Notes under the pieces: model-generated | What the model was told of the DNA's origin: nothing | Seen by the model: the letters and a program-made list of their open reading frames with translations, nothing else | Database searches by the model: none | Shown here: piece after piece, positions 26,186-34,911 of the stretch | Layout of the letters: each line of letters starts with the position of its first letter | Position numbering within the stretch: position 1 is the stretch's first letter | Made by a program: the position numbers and the translations under genes | DNA from: Arenicellales bacterium | Lineage (GTDB): Bacteria; Pseudomonadota; Gammaproteobacteria; Arenicellales; JAJDZL01 | DNA: 56,914 nucleotides | Direction of reading: 5' to 3' | Assembly: GCA_951813075.1 (NCBI GenBank) | Contig: OX638343.1 | Location: 1,963,087-2,020,000 of the forward strand

Positions 26186-27391
26186 ATGCAATCCATTTCG
26201 AATTTTCGGCACCATCAATCCGAGCGAAATACAAAACGGGTATTGTCAGAGATTGTTCTCCGCGGACCTTTGCCGAGAACAGAAATTGCGCAGCGGGTCG
26301 GTATCACTCAAGCATCGGTTTCCAGAATCACCCGTTATCTTCTTGACGTAGGCCTGATTCAGGAAACTGGTCAATTTCTTGATGACCCGAAACCTGGTCG
26401 AAGACGGGTCGGAATCGAGATTTGCCCCGACAGCGGTTACTTTGCGGGTATCGCAATCAATGCCTTTCGGCAGGATGTCGCTATATCCAATATGGCGAAC
26501 GAAACCATCGCTAAAAGAAGTATTCAATTTTCTGAACTGGAAAACGCTGTAAATGTTCTGGATACTTGTGCGCAAGCACTGGTTCAACTAATTGAGGAGT
26601 CAGCCGTCGACCGTAGTCAGCTTGTCAGTTGCGGTGTATCGATATCCGGCGCGGTTGATCCCAGGCAAGGACGACTGCGAGATTCACCAACACTTGGATG
26701 GAAAGATGTCGATCTGAGAGCATCACTAGAGTCAACTCTCAACCTACCGGTTGTCATCGAAAGCATACCGAATGCGAAAAATTTTGCAGCGCGTTGCTTT
26801 GGTCCTGCCAAGCACATCAACAATGTGGTACTGTTCAATTGCTCTCTCGCGATTGGCTCCAGCGTAATTGCCGATGGAACCCTGCTTCGCGGTTCCGACT
26901 CTAATGTGGGACTGATCGAATCACTGCTAATTCCGGATGGCGACTCAACTGGTAGTTTAGCGCCGCTGGATTCAATCGCCGGGGGATATGGAATCATCGG
27001 TGACTCCGCGTCATCTGGCTCGCTAGCACAATTCAGAATGGCGCAAAATTTGATGGATGTAATCAGACGTGATTCAAATCAAATTACCGGGACAATTCGA
27101 TCGTTGGAAGAAGCAGGTCGTGGGCTGGCCTACGCGATAATGGCTGCCAACTCATTTCTGCATCCACAAATGATTCTCCTGTCAGGCCCATTGACCGAGA
27201 GTTCAATCTACCGAAACGCAATTTGTGAAGAGACTGCGAAATTGGTTGATCAGCAATTCGCCGATTCAAAATTGAATTTTTTTGCAATATCGAGCCACGA
27301 GGCCGCACATTCGCTAGCTATCCATCACTACCTGTACGAAATTGGAGACCTAGCGAATATTCCGAAAGTAAGCGAGAGGGCTGTCGCTTGA
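26186..27391 (+). CDS. ROK-family transcriptional regulator (NagC/XylR-like)
   Basis: A 401-residue repressor-type protein. The N-terminal MarR-like winged helix is RTEIAQRVGITQASVSRITRYL, with DPKPGRRRVGIEI as the linker to the actin/hexokinase-like ROK domain. In that domain the phosphate-1-like GISIGALLR region appears as GVSISGAVDPRQGR. The canonical zinc-binding Cys cluster (CxCGxxGC) and the catalytic DHG pattern are not evident; NCSLAIGSSVIADGTLLRGSDSNVGLIE stands where they would be, so it is probably a pure sensor without kinase activity. It is divergent from tctC, and its stop overlaps the tctB start (TTGA), so it controls and is co-transcribed with the transporter. Confidence 0.88.
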   Translation: MQSISNFRHHQSERNTKRVLSEIVLRGPLPRTEIAQRVGITQASVSRITRYLLDVGLIQETGQFLDDPKPGRRRVGIEICPDSGYFAGIAINAFRQDVAISNMANETIAKRSIQFSELENAVNVLDTCAQALVQLIEESAVDRSQLVSCGVSISGAVDPRQGRLRDSPTLGWKDVDLRASLESTLNLPVVIESIPNAKNFAARCFGPAKHINNVVLFNCSLAIGSSVIADGTLLRGSDSNVGLIESLLIPDGDSTGSLAPLDSIAGGYGIIGDSASSGSLAQFRMAQNLMDVIRRDSNQITGTIRSLEEAGRGLAYAIMAANSFLHPQMILLSGPLTESSIYRNAICEETAKLVDQQFADSKLNFFAISSHEAAHSLAIHHYLYEIGDLANIPKVSERAVA

Positions 27392-27864
27392 GAGAGTCCA
27401 GATTTCTTGGGGTGGCAGTCGTCGCAACAGGTGCGCTTACACTCGCCGTCCTTATCCCTACAGGAATTGTCTCACCATCCGATGTGCCCGCACTGGCATT
27501 GGCACCGGAATTCTGGCCATTCGTCATTGCTTCGGTATTTACACTGATGGGTATCTTTATGACGATCGCGCCAGGCGCGACTGATCAGGAAACGTTGACA
27601 GAACTTCGATTGATTCCGAAACGAATCGTGCGCTTGACAGGGTTCCTCGCAGTGCTTTTCGGTTACTATTTCGTCGTTCCTTATCTCGGTATGGTTGTTC
27701 CCGCAATTGCCGTCATTTTCGGATTGTGCTGGTTTACCGGTGAAAGACGGTGGATGTTACTGGTATTGATTTCACTGCTGGTCCCGATCGTGCTCACCTT
27801 GTTTTTCCTATTTGTCGCGAACATTCCAATACCTTTAGGCATTTTCGAGTTTATATATGGCTGA
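27388..27864 (+). CDS. tctB: Tripartite tricarboxylate transporter small membrane subunit (TctB)
   Basis: A 158-residue protein with four hydrophobic segments (about residues 5-25, 45-63, 80-97 and 105-140), matching TctB size and topology. It starts with TTG overlapping the ROK stop codon by 4 nt, so translation is probably coupled; GAGAGG lies upstream. The tctA ATG follows after 9 nt. TctB is poorly conserved, and assignment rests on topology plus its place before tctA. Confidence 0.86.
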   Translation: MRESRFLGVAVVATGALTLAVLIPTGIVSPSDVPALALAPEFWPFVIASVFTLMGIFMTIAPGATDQETLTELRLIPKRIVRLTGFLAVLFGYYFVVPYLGMVVPAIAVIFGLCWFTGERRWMLLVLISLLVPIVLTLFFLFVANIPIPLGIFEFIYG

Positions 27865-27873
27865 TACCGAACA

Positions 27874-29358
27874 ATGTTTGAACAGATCGCAGAAGCTGCA
27901 TCGTTATTTTTCACCCTTCAGAATGTACTGATCATCCTGCTTGGAGTGCTGATCGGGGCAGTGGTCGGGGCGATACCCGGCATGACCACTCCGATGGGTG
28001 TGGCACTTGCTCTTCCGTTTACCTTCACACTCGAACCAGTAACTGGAATCCTGCTTCTACTCGGCATCTACAAGGGTGGTCTATACGGTGGGTCAATAAC
28101 AGCAATTTTGATCAAGGCACCGGGAACGCCTGCTGCGTCCTGTACCGTTCTCGACGGCTATCCGCTGACTCAAAAAGGTGAGGCACGAAAGGCACTGGAC
28201 ATGGCCCTGTATGCGTCCTGCTTTGCCGATTTCATTTCCAATATCTCGTTGATTCTACTGGCCGGTGTGCTGGCCGGTTTCGCGTTGAAATTCGGTCCAC
28301 CAGAATTTTTTACTCTGATCCTGTTCTCCCTGACAATCATCGCCGGCGTATCGGGGGACAATCTGATCAAGGGAATCGTCTCTGCGTGCCTGGGGCTCAT
28401 GTTCGCGGTGATCGGGCTCGACATGGTCTACGGAACCAACCGTTTCCTATTTGGAAACTGGAACCTGATGGGTGGCCTGGCATTCATACCGGTTCTGATC
28501 GGGTTGTTCGCGCTACCGGAAATTATTCATTTCTACGCTCGAAAAGCGTCCGAACAGTTCAAACCCGCCAAAATGTCGGGCATCGGCGCAACCTTCGCCG
28601 ATTTTAAACGCTGTTTCAAGAGTATTTTGCGCGGAAGTCTGATTGGTGTGGTTCTAGGGGCGATTCCGGGAATTGGTGGTGCGCCTTCCGCTTTCCTGTC
28701 CTATAGCGAAGCGCGCAGAACATCCAAGAATCAGGAAAATTTCGGCAAGGGTGAACTTGAAGGTGTTGCTGCTGCCGAAGCCGGAAACAACGGTGTTGCC
28801 GGCGCAACCATGATCCCGTTATTGGCGCTTGGTGTGCCCGGTGATGTCATTACGGCTGTCATACTCGGTGCGTTCATGATCCATGGATTGAGACCCGGAC
28901 CTTTGCTCTTTGTGGAAAACCTGCCTTTGATATATGCGTTATTTATCGGCATTATGCTGAGCAGCGCGTATTTGTTTATTGTGGGTAAGTTCACGATTCG
29001 CTCGATCAGTCGCATTTCGGAAGTTCCCAACACGATTCTCTATCCGATCGTTCTGGTCTTCTGCCTTTTCGGTTCATTCGCGATCAACAACAATCTGTTT
29101 GACGTACTGGTCATGCTGCTGATGGGTTGCGTGGGCTATCTGATGTTGCTGTTTAAGTTTCCGGCACCGCCTTTTCTTATCGCGTTTATTCTGGGGCCGC
29201 TTCTTGAAGACAATTTCAGGCAATCACTTATCCTCTCGGACGGCAGTCTGGCAATACTAATTCGCAGTCCGATTTGTTGGTTTTTTTGGGTACTTACAAT
29301 TCTGTCCGTTGTGTTCCTGGTCAAGAGCAGATTCAAACGGAATATTCCTTTGGGTTGA
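27874..29358 (+). CDS. tctA: Tripartite tricarboxylate transporter large permease (TctA)
   Basis: A 494-residue permease of about 11-12 membrane helices. The conserved PGMTTPMGVALALPFTF near residue 35, YKGGLYGGSITAILIKAPGT near 65-85, and the repeated inner motif GAIPGIGGAPSAFLSYSEAR at about 255-275 are the hallmark of TctA. EGVAAAEAGNNGVAGATMIPLLALGVPGD is the second signature. It imports the compound delivered by TctC using the sodium or proton gradient. The phosphoesterase gene begins 19 nt after the stop. Confidence 0.95.
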   Translation: MFEQIAEAASLFFTLQNVLIILLGVLIGAVVGAIPGMTTPMGVALALPFTFTLEPVTGILLLLGIYKGGLYGGSITAILIKAPGTPAASCTVLDGYPLTQKGEARKALDMALYASCFADFISNISLILLAGVLAGFALKFGPPEFFTLILFSLTIIAGVSGDNLIKGIVSACLGLMFAVIGLDMVYGTNRFLFGNWNLMGGLAFIPVLIGLFALPEIIHFYARKASEQFKPAKMSGIGATFADFKRCFKSILRGSLIGVVLGAIPGIGGAPSAFLSYSEARRTSKNQENFGKGELEGVAAAEAGNNGVAGATMIPLLALGVPGDVITAVILGAFMIHGLRPGPLLFVENLPLIYALFIGIMLSSAYLFIVGKFTIRSISRISEVPNTILYPIVLVFCLFGSFAINNNLFDVLVMLLMGCVGYLMLLFKFPAPPFLIAFILGPLLEDNFRQSLILSDGSLAILIRSPICWFFWVLTILSVVFLVKSRFKRNIPLG

Positions 29359-29377
29359 ACCCCTTCGTTAGGTGACG

Positions 29378-31435
29378 ATGTCTGTACAATCGATCGGCAA
29401 CCGAAAGTTTTCGTTCGCTGTCATTGCCGATACTCACCTCAATGATGAAGAGCTCGGTACCAATTCACCGTTTGACGTGAATCGGTGGGCGAACCGCAGA
29501 CTGCGATATGTAATTGACGATCTCAATACTCGGGAACTCGCTCATGTCATTCACTTGGGCGATATAGTTCATCCGGTTCCGTCCAACGGACATCTTTATG
29601 TCGATGCGGCAAAACGTTTCCATGAACAGATCTCCCGTCTGAAACATCCCATTCACCTGATTCCAGGAAACCACGATGTAGGAGACAAGCGAATGGCTTG
29701 GAGTCCTGCAGGAGGGATCCGAGAGAACTACCTTGAAATTTACTCACAACATTTTGGACCCGACCGATTCAGTTTCGAGTATCAGGGCATCGCGTTTGTC
29801 GGGATCAATGCGCAATTGCTTGGCTCTGCGCTGGAAAGTGAAACGAATCACAGAGAATGGCTTCAAAAAACGCTAACAAGGAATTCCAACAAACGAGTGT
29901 TTCTCTTCAGCCACTATCCTCCCTTTTTATGCCATCCAGATGAAGATGAACACTATGACAACCTAGGCTATCAGGGACGAGAAGAAATTCTGAATATTCT
30001 GGGAGAATTTCCGGTCGAGGCGCTATTTACGGGACATGTCCACCACTTTTGGTACAACAACTATAACAATTGCGATTGTTATCTATTGCCGTCGACAGCA
30101 TTTACCCGCCAGGACTACAGTGAGATGTTCCGGGTCGCCCCAAATGACGATGCATTTGGCAGAGACGACAGGGATAAACTTGGTTATCTGATTGTTCACG
30201 TGCACGAAACCGGACATACCTTTGACATGGTAAGATGTCACGGGCGACAGACCGGTTTGGAGTCATCAGTCTCGGTAAGTGGCTGTCGAATTGATCCCAT
30301 CAATCCTGCGACCAACCGATTTCCAGTGTTGGGATTTGACTTGCGGCATGACTGGTTCGAACATGTTCAGATTCCTCCGTCCGGCGGTTTGGACGAGTTC
30401 GACCGCAAAGTGGTTCGTAATGATTATCCGCTGTTGGCACTGTGGGAGATGGGTGTACGAAATTTGAGGATTCCATTGACAGACCTGGTTGACAGCGACC
30501 GCAGAAAGCGATTGATTGAACTGGCAAGACTCGGGTTCAAATTCACGCTATTTTCCTACCTACCGTCGGAAGAACAAGTATCCGAACTGGTGCTGCAAAA
30601 CACAGAACTGATTGAATGCTGGGAAATTGCTGGAAGAATGAAGGAGACTTCCAAGTTTTGCAATACGCTCAGGAAAATGACAAATGACAATGCCCGACAG
30701 ATCAGAGTCTATTTCTCTCCTTTGAAGAACAAAGAAGACATTATCCGAACTGGACAAGTCTACTACCACGTCATAAACCATGGCTTCACGAGTTCAGATT
30801 TTAAGGGTGATATTCACACGCGCTACAACGAGCTGACATCTCTTGACGGGTTTGATGGCATCGTACTAAGGTGCGGAATCGATGATTCAGTCGAATCCAC
30901 TATAAAGTTGGCGGTGGATATTCAGCAAACTGTCGGATTAAAAACCTCAGTTCATCTGCGCATGACCGACGACAGTCCGGCGGCTTTTCGAGACAGTGAA
31001 ATGCTTTTGTGCAACCGAATGGCTGAAAGCATGATTTATGCATGGCACCTCGGCGTAGATAGAATTTTCAGCGATACCTTTTCAGATAATGATCGCGGCT
31101 ACTTCCCGCGAATAGGATTTGTAGACAGGGAATTCAATCCTCGATCAGGTGCGACGCTGGCCAGAGTTATTCATTCGCTGATGTCGAAGCTAGGACGGGT
31201 AGTGAGCGCGACCGCTGAGCAAACTGACAATGGACTTTTGCGTCTCGTTTCTCAAAATGAATTTGGTGAGTTGACTCTGATCATTTGCAGACAGGCGGCG
31301 AGTCAGTATTCGAATGAAATATTGGAGCAGCTTGTCGAGAAAGGCGGATTTTGGGTCAACTGGGAAACCGAGCTACTAGATGAGCGTCCTCCCAAATTCA
31401 GTGGCTTCCCGGTGGTTTACGCGAAATTCTCCTAA
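29378..31435 (+). CDS. Two-part protein: N-terminal metallophosphoesterase, C-terminal uncharacterised barrel-like region
   Basis: 685 residues from the ATG at 29378, which has AGGTG as ribosome binding site; a GTG at 29372 is less likely. Residues 11-290 are a class III calcineurin-like phosphodiesterase of CpdA/GpdQ type. The dimetal ligands are D18 and H20 (ADTH), D62 (GD), N98-H99 (GNHD), H179 (FSHY) and H220/H222 (GHVHH). No signal peptide is seen, so it acts in the cytosol. Residues about 300-685 match no domain I can name; alternating hydrophobic strands and helices (GVRNLRIPL, FKFTLFSYL, FDGIVLRCG, LKTSVHLRM, GVDRIFSDTF) suggest a TIM-barrel-like fold. It is last in the ROK-tctBA operon and close to choline-sulfatase, so hydrolysis of an imported phosphodiester is a fair inference, not shown. 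Confidence 0.8.
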   Translation: MSVQSIGNRKFSFAVIADTHLNDEELGTNSPFDVNRWANRRLRYVIDDLNTRELAHVIHLGDIVHPVPSNGHLYVDAAKRFHEQISRLKHPIHLIPGNHDVGDKRMAWSPAGGIRENYLEIYSQHFGPDRFSFEYQGIAFVGINAQLLGSALESETNHREWLQKTLTRNSNKRVFLFSHYPPFLCHPDEDEHYDNLGYQGREEILNILGEFPVEALFTGHVHHFWYNNYNNCDCYLLPSTAFTRQDYSEMFRVAPNDDAFGRDDRDKLGYLIVHVHETGHTFDMVRCHGRQTGLESSVSVSGCRIDPINPATNRFPVLGFDLRHDWFEHVQIPPSGGLDEFDRKVVRNDYPLLALWEMGVRNLRIPLTDLVDSDRRKRLIELARLGFKFTLFSYLPSEEQVSELVLQNTELIECWEIAGRMKETSKFCNTLRKMTNDNARQIRVYFSPLKNKEDIIRTGQVYYHVINHGFTSSDFKGDIHTRYNELTSLDGFDGIVLRCGIDDSVESTIKLAVDIQQTVGLKTSVHLRMTDDSPAAFRDSEMLLCNRMAESMIYAWHLGVDRIFSDTFSDNDRGYFPRIGFVDREFNPRSGATLARVIHSLMSKLGRVVSATAEQTDNGLLRLVSQNEFGELTLIICRQAASQYSNEILEQLVEKGGFWVNWETELLDERPPKFSGFPVVYAKFS

Positions 31436-31436
31436 C

Positions 31437-32417
31437 TCACCATTTTCGCTTTCTAATGCGTCTGGTTGCGTCCTCGGTTCCGTCGTGGAAAGAACCAAAC
31501 CATCGATCCCATGGCATTTCTACCGTACCATAATTGCATTTGTAGTGTTTATGATGCAACTGATGAAAATACACACCCAGTTCTAATCGTTTCTTGCCAC
31601 CGACTTTCAAAGCTTCGAATCCGCAATGCGACACTGCGGGATTGAGACCCTGAAAAAACGCATGGAAGAGCATATGAATTGGGTGTGATGCAATCACAAA
31701 ATGAATCGCGACACTTGAAAAATACAGAATATGCTCAATGGGATGCATGGAAATGCCGGACCAGGGGCCGATATTTACGTTCCTGTGATGCAATGAGTGT
31801 GCCAACCTGTATAAAGGCGGCCAATGCAGGAGACGATGAATAAAGTAGAAGTGCAGGGAAGACCACATCGGAACCAGGAGAAAAATGAGCACGAACCAAA
31901 CCGGATTGCCCGCCAAAGTCAATGCTGGCACAAATCCGTTTGCACTTGCCCAATAATAGATTACTTCATACGCGGTCCATATAGCGACGCCACTCACCAG
32001 AGTCCAGAACATGTTGTCCAAGACCTGGTTGCCAAAATCATGTATCTTGCTGTTCGCGTCCTGCCCCCTCTTCTCAAACTTCAGATCTGTTTTCTGTTTT
32101 TTCAGTATATAGAAGTAGTAGTGAAGGCCGCCTGCAACAAGGGACATCAGAAAAATATTGCGTAACCAGATCTGCGCAATCCAACCGAAAGCGAACTCTT
32201 TCATCGTCTCTTCAGGTGGTTGGAAATAAAAATAGACGATCAGGGTAATTGAAAGAGTGATGCAATAAAGACCGACCGGCTTCCAGATCGCACCTAGCCA
32301 GCGCAGTGTACCTGCCAGGTTTGGCGGCCAGTCGTACAATGGATTACATTGAACGGGCAGATCAGGAACATAGTTCCAAAGCTTATTATTGGCTATTGAT
32401 GAATTTTGGTTGTTCAC
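31437..32417 (-). CDS. Sterol desaturase/fatty acid hydroxylase superfamily protein
   Basis: A 326-residue membrane di-iron enzyme. Three histidine boxes are seen: HRLLH (194-198), HSLHH (207-211) and HQLHHKH (285-291), with H225 and H229 (MHPIEH) adding the fourth cluster. Four or five hydrophobic segments precede and separate them. The family hydroxylates or desaturates lipids, sterols, carotenoids or alkylglycerols. It ends 1 nt from the convergent phosphoesterase gene and is otherwise isolated; the substrate is unknown. The DHCR24-like oxidase at 8.3 kb is the only other sterol-type enzyme here. Confidence 0.88.
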   Translation of the reverse strand: MNNQNSSIANNKLWNYVPDLPVQCNPLYDWPPNLAGTLRWLGAIWKPVGLYCITLSITLIVYFYFQPPEETMKEFAFGWIAQIWLRNIFLMSLVAGGLHYYFYILKKQKTDLKFEKRGQDANSKIHDFGNQVLDNMFWTLVSGVAIWTAYEVIYYWASANGFVPALTLAGNPVWFVLIFLLVPMWSSLHFYFIHRLLHWPPLYRLAHSLHHRNVNIGPWSGISMHPIEHILYFSSVAIHFVIASHPIHMLFHAFFQGLNPAVSHCGFEALKVGGKKRLELGVYFHQLHHKHYKCNYGTVEMPWDRWFGSFHDGTEDATRRIRKRKW

Positions 32418-32820
32418 GATTTTTACTCTGTGTAAATTTTCGACAATGCCGCAACTGAAGTACGGTGAGAACTCAAAGGGTCACCATTGTTTCATGACAT
32501 GTATAGGCGAAATTTGTTTACTACTGCTCCTCGATAAATCCATCTCTCGTTGTGAATGATTGTATTCGACCTCACGTATTTGAATAAAACAACAATTCGC
32601 GACAGGTTGTAATTCTATCTTCGTCAGTATTCTTTTTCAAAACCCACACACAATTTTACTCAATACGACCATAGAGTTCCTCAAACGGTTTTAGATGAAT
32701 CGTACAATTGTCAGGGTTTTCTGGAGCGACAGGTTACCGGCAAAGTTGAGTAATCACAAAACAGAACCGGGCAGATTATCCAGAATCGACAAATTTCCAA
32801 CCTGAACTATGCGTACGTCA
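32418..32820 (-). other. Intergenic stretch, nothing recognised
   Basis: About 400 bases of A+T-leaning DNA upstream of the sterol-desaturase-type gene and downstream of the DUF4143 ATPase. No open frame with family resemblance, RNA gene, repeat or clear terminator was seen. Confidence 0.5.
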
Positions 32821-34185
32821 TCAATCCCAAAGAATTCCTACTGGTAGAGCAAACATATTTTTTTCGAATGCTATACACATGTCACCGCAGTATAAAATTG
32901 CACCTGCTACAAATCTTTTGTCGGCGATCGTCTGTAATTTCCTCAGCCCTGTAAAATCCCTACGTCGTACCGTTCGGGATGCTTTAACTTCCACACCCAG
33001 AATCTTACGACCGTTGACTTCCATGACAATGTCGACTTCTTTCTGATCCTTGTCTCGATAGTGATGGAACGATATGCTGTCATCTTGCCAACTTGCCTGT
33101 CTTACCAATTCGAGGTAAACGAAATTCTCCAGCATCTGTCCGAACAATTTTCGGTCAGATTCAAGAGCCGCTGAGTTTAGGGACAGCAATGAACAAGCAA
33201 GTCCAGAATCGCCGATGTGGAGTTTCGGGGTTTTCACAAGTCTTTTCATTTGGGAACGATGAATTGGTCGGAGTTCGTCAAGCAGATAGACCTTTTTCAA
33301 TAGCGTGACGTAGTCCCTCATTGTCGGCCAACTGACATTCAGTGAGTGTGCAATACGTTGAATATTGAATAACTGAGCATTCTGTTGCGACGCTATCAAC
33401 AGAGTGTCCGGTAAGATGTCCATCATTCGAACACGAGTTAAGTCGAGAATGTCCCGTTGACAAATCAAATCGATGTAATTTCGATACCATCTTTTTCGAC
33501 TCGTGAAACTTGACAACTCCAGTGCTTCTGGAAACCCACCAGTTACGATACGTTCCGACAAAGAATCGTAGTCAAAAGCATACTGCTTCGTTTCGAAATT
33601 TCTAGTAAGTAACAGGTCGAAAATGCTCTGTTCCAAGTCAAACTTTGTACCAATCTCGAATTTTCCCTGTACGATCTCCTTTTGTGACAAAGGATGCAGT
33701 CTGAGCAGTGCCATACGCCCCGCTAGAGATTCAGAAACTTTTGGGGAACTCATGACATGCGTTGAACCAGTTAAAAGAAATCGACCAGCCCGACGATCCC
33801 TGTCAACCTCTGCTTTGATCTCCAGAAATAAATCGGGTACCCTTTGCACCTCGTCCAAGATGACTTTGTCAGGTAGATTCTTTACAAAACCAGTCGGATC
33901 ATTCCATGCTGCAATTCTAGTTGACGCGTCATCCATCGTATAGTAGTGGTAACCCGTTTTTGTCGTTGGTAGTCTGCTTCGTTTAGATTCTTTAGTCGGC
34001 TCTTTTTTTTCAGCAACGTGAACCTCTATATCAGAATTCGACTGTATCATCTTCGATAGGGTGGTTTTTCCGCTCTGCCTAGGTCCTTGGATGAAGACTA
34101 CAGGAGATTCAGAAAGCATTATTTTCAGTGACTCCAGTTGACCTCTGGGATAGTATTGTTCCTGAGTCATAAGTACTTCTGCCAC
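32821..34185 (-). CDS. ATPase with C-terminal DUF4143 domain
   Basis: A 454-residue STAND-like AAA protein. Walker A is GPRQSGKTT (about residues 34-42), Walker B is VILDEVQR, sensor 1 is RFLLTGSTH, and LAGRMALLRLHPLS follows as in the family. The C-terminal DUF4143 part holds a DNA-binding-like helical segment (FNIQRIAHSLNVSWPTMRDYV) and a PD-(D/E)xK-like end (DKDQKEVDIVMEVNGRKILGVEVKAS). The nuclease-like D-ExK residues are present, so nucleic acid cleavage is possible but unproven. It carries a lysine-rich insert after Walker A (EKKEPTKESKRSR). It lies alone behind an iteron array and is A+T rich, typical of a mobile single-gene cargo. Confidence 0.88.
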   Translation of the reverse strand: MAEVLMTQEQYYPRGQLESLKIMLSESPVVFIQGPRQSGKTTLSKMIQSNSDIEVHVAEKKEPTKESKRSRLPTTKTGYHYYTMDDASTRIAAWNDPTGFVKNLPDKVILDEVQRVPDLFLEIKAEVDRDRRAGRFLLTGSTHVMSSPKVSESLAGRMALLRLHPLSQKEIVQGKFEIGTKFDLEQSIFDLLLTRNFETKQYAFDYDSLSERIVTGGFPEALELSSFTSRKRWYRNYIDLICQRDILDLTRVRMMDILPDTLLIASQQNAQLFNIQRIAHSLNVSWPTMRDYVTLLKKVYLLDELRPIHRSQMKRLVKTPKLHIGDSGLACSLLSLNSAALESDRKLFGQMLENFVYLELVRQASWQDDSISFHHYRDKDQKEVDIVMEVNGRKILGVEVKASRTVRRRDFTGLRKLQTIADKRFVAGAILYCGDMCIAFEKNMFALPVGILWD

Positions 34186-34195
34186 AGATTGAATG

Positions 34196-34285
34196 ATCGT
34201 CCGATTCTAGAATTTCTGTCGTCTATTTCAAGATAAAACATCGTCCAATTCTAATTAGTTGAATCGTCCGATTCTAGATAAGTAT
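34196..34285. repeat. Four about 22-bp iterons upstream of the DUF4143 ATPase gene
   Basis: The core ATCGTCCGATTCTAGA occurs at 34196 and 34263 (perfect), with variants at 34240 (ATCGTCCAATTCTA) and a degenerate one at 34218 (GTCGTCTATTTC). The spacing is 22, 22 and 23 nt, two helical turns. All are direct repeats and begin 11 nt upstream of the ATPase start codon on the opposite strand. The regular phase suggests cooperative protein binding, probably autoregulation. CRISPR is ruled out by the short, degenerate units. Confidence 0.8.
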
Positions 34286-34911
34286 TGATGAGTAATCGAA
34301 ATTCTATATGACTTACGCCCAAAACTTTCTTCGCAAGTGCTTATGTGGTATTAACTCCAGTAGTTTAAGTGATGAAACAGATAAAATTCATTTCCCATCA
34401 AATTCAGAATTTGTCGACGTTCGATTAATTCCAAGTTATTTACTTGCAATGGTAACTGTGGACATATCGCGCACATTGAAGATCTCATGCTCTTCGTTGC
34501 AAAAATAATCAAATATCAATTTAAAAGGTTATAAAACATGTACGAAAGTTTGAATTCTTTTGATTGGTGCCTACCAAGCGACAAGTGAATGCATCTTCAC
34601 CAAAATCTCAGCACACAACGATTAAAATTGCTCAGCATACGAAAGAAACCGTCAGTGCTTTTGCCCGCTATCAGGGTATCCGATAGACCGTGGTATTTCT
34701 GCCAGAATCAGCCGCTTGGTTCACCCAAGTATGGCCGCAGTATAATTTTGTGTTTTTTGGATTGAATCAGAATCGAGCATAGTTCGTCCCTGCTGTAAGT
34801 CCGAACCACTTGAATGGGGCAATTCACCATAGCCACCTCCCCGACTCAGGAAGACTTCCCGTCGCAAGGCCGCGGTTACCTAACCTGTAAACTCCACAAA
34901 GGGTTATCAGT
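34286..34911 (+). other. Intergenic region before the SulP gene
   Basis: About 600 bases. The left half is A+T rich and resembles the ATPase flank; composition rises toward the SulP gene. A coding-like scrap near 34,575-34,690 ends in a stop and matches no family I could name. No complete gene or RNA was recognised. The SulP promoter should lie at the right end, but no strong -35/-10 pair was identified. Confidence 0.4.

Noticed and set aside
34196..34285. Possible CRISPR array
   Set aside because: Units are about 16 nt of core with only 6-7 nt between, degenerate and tied to a promoter; there are no cas genes.
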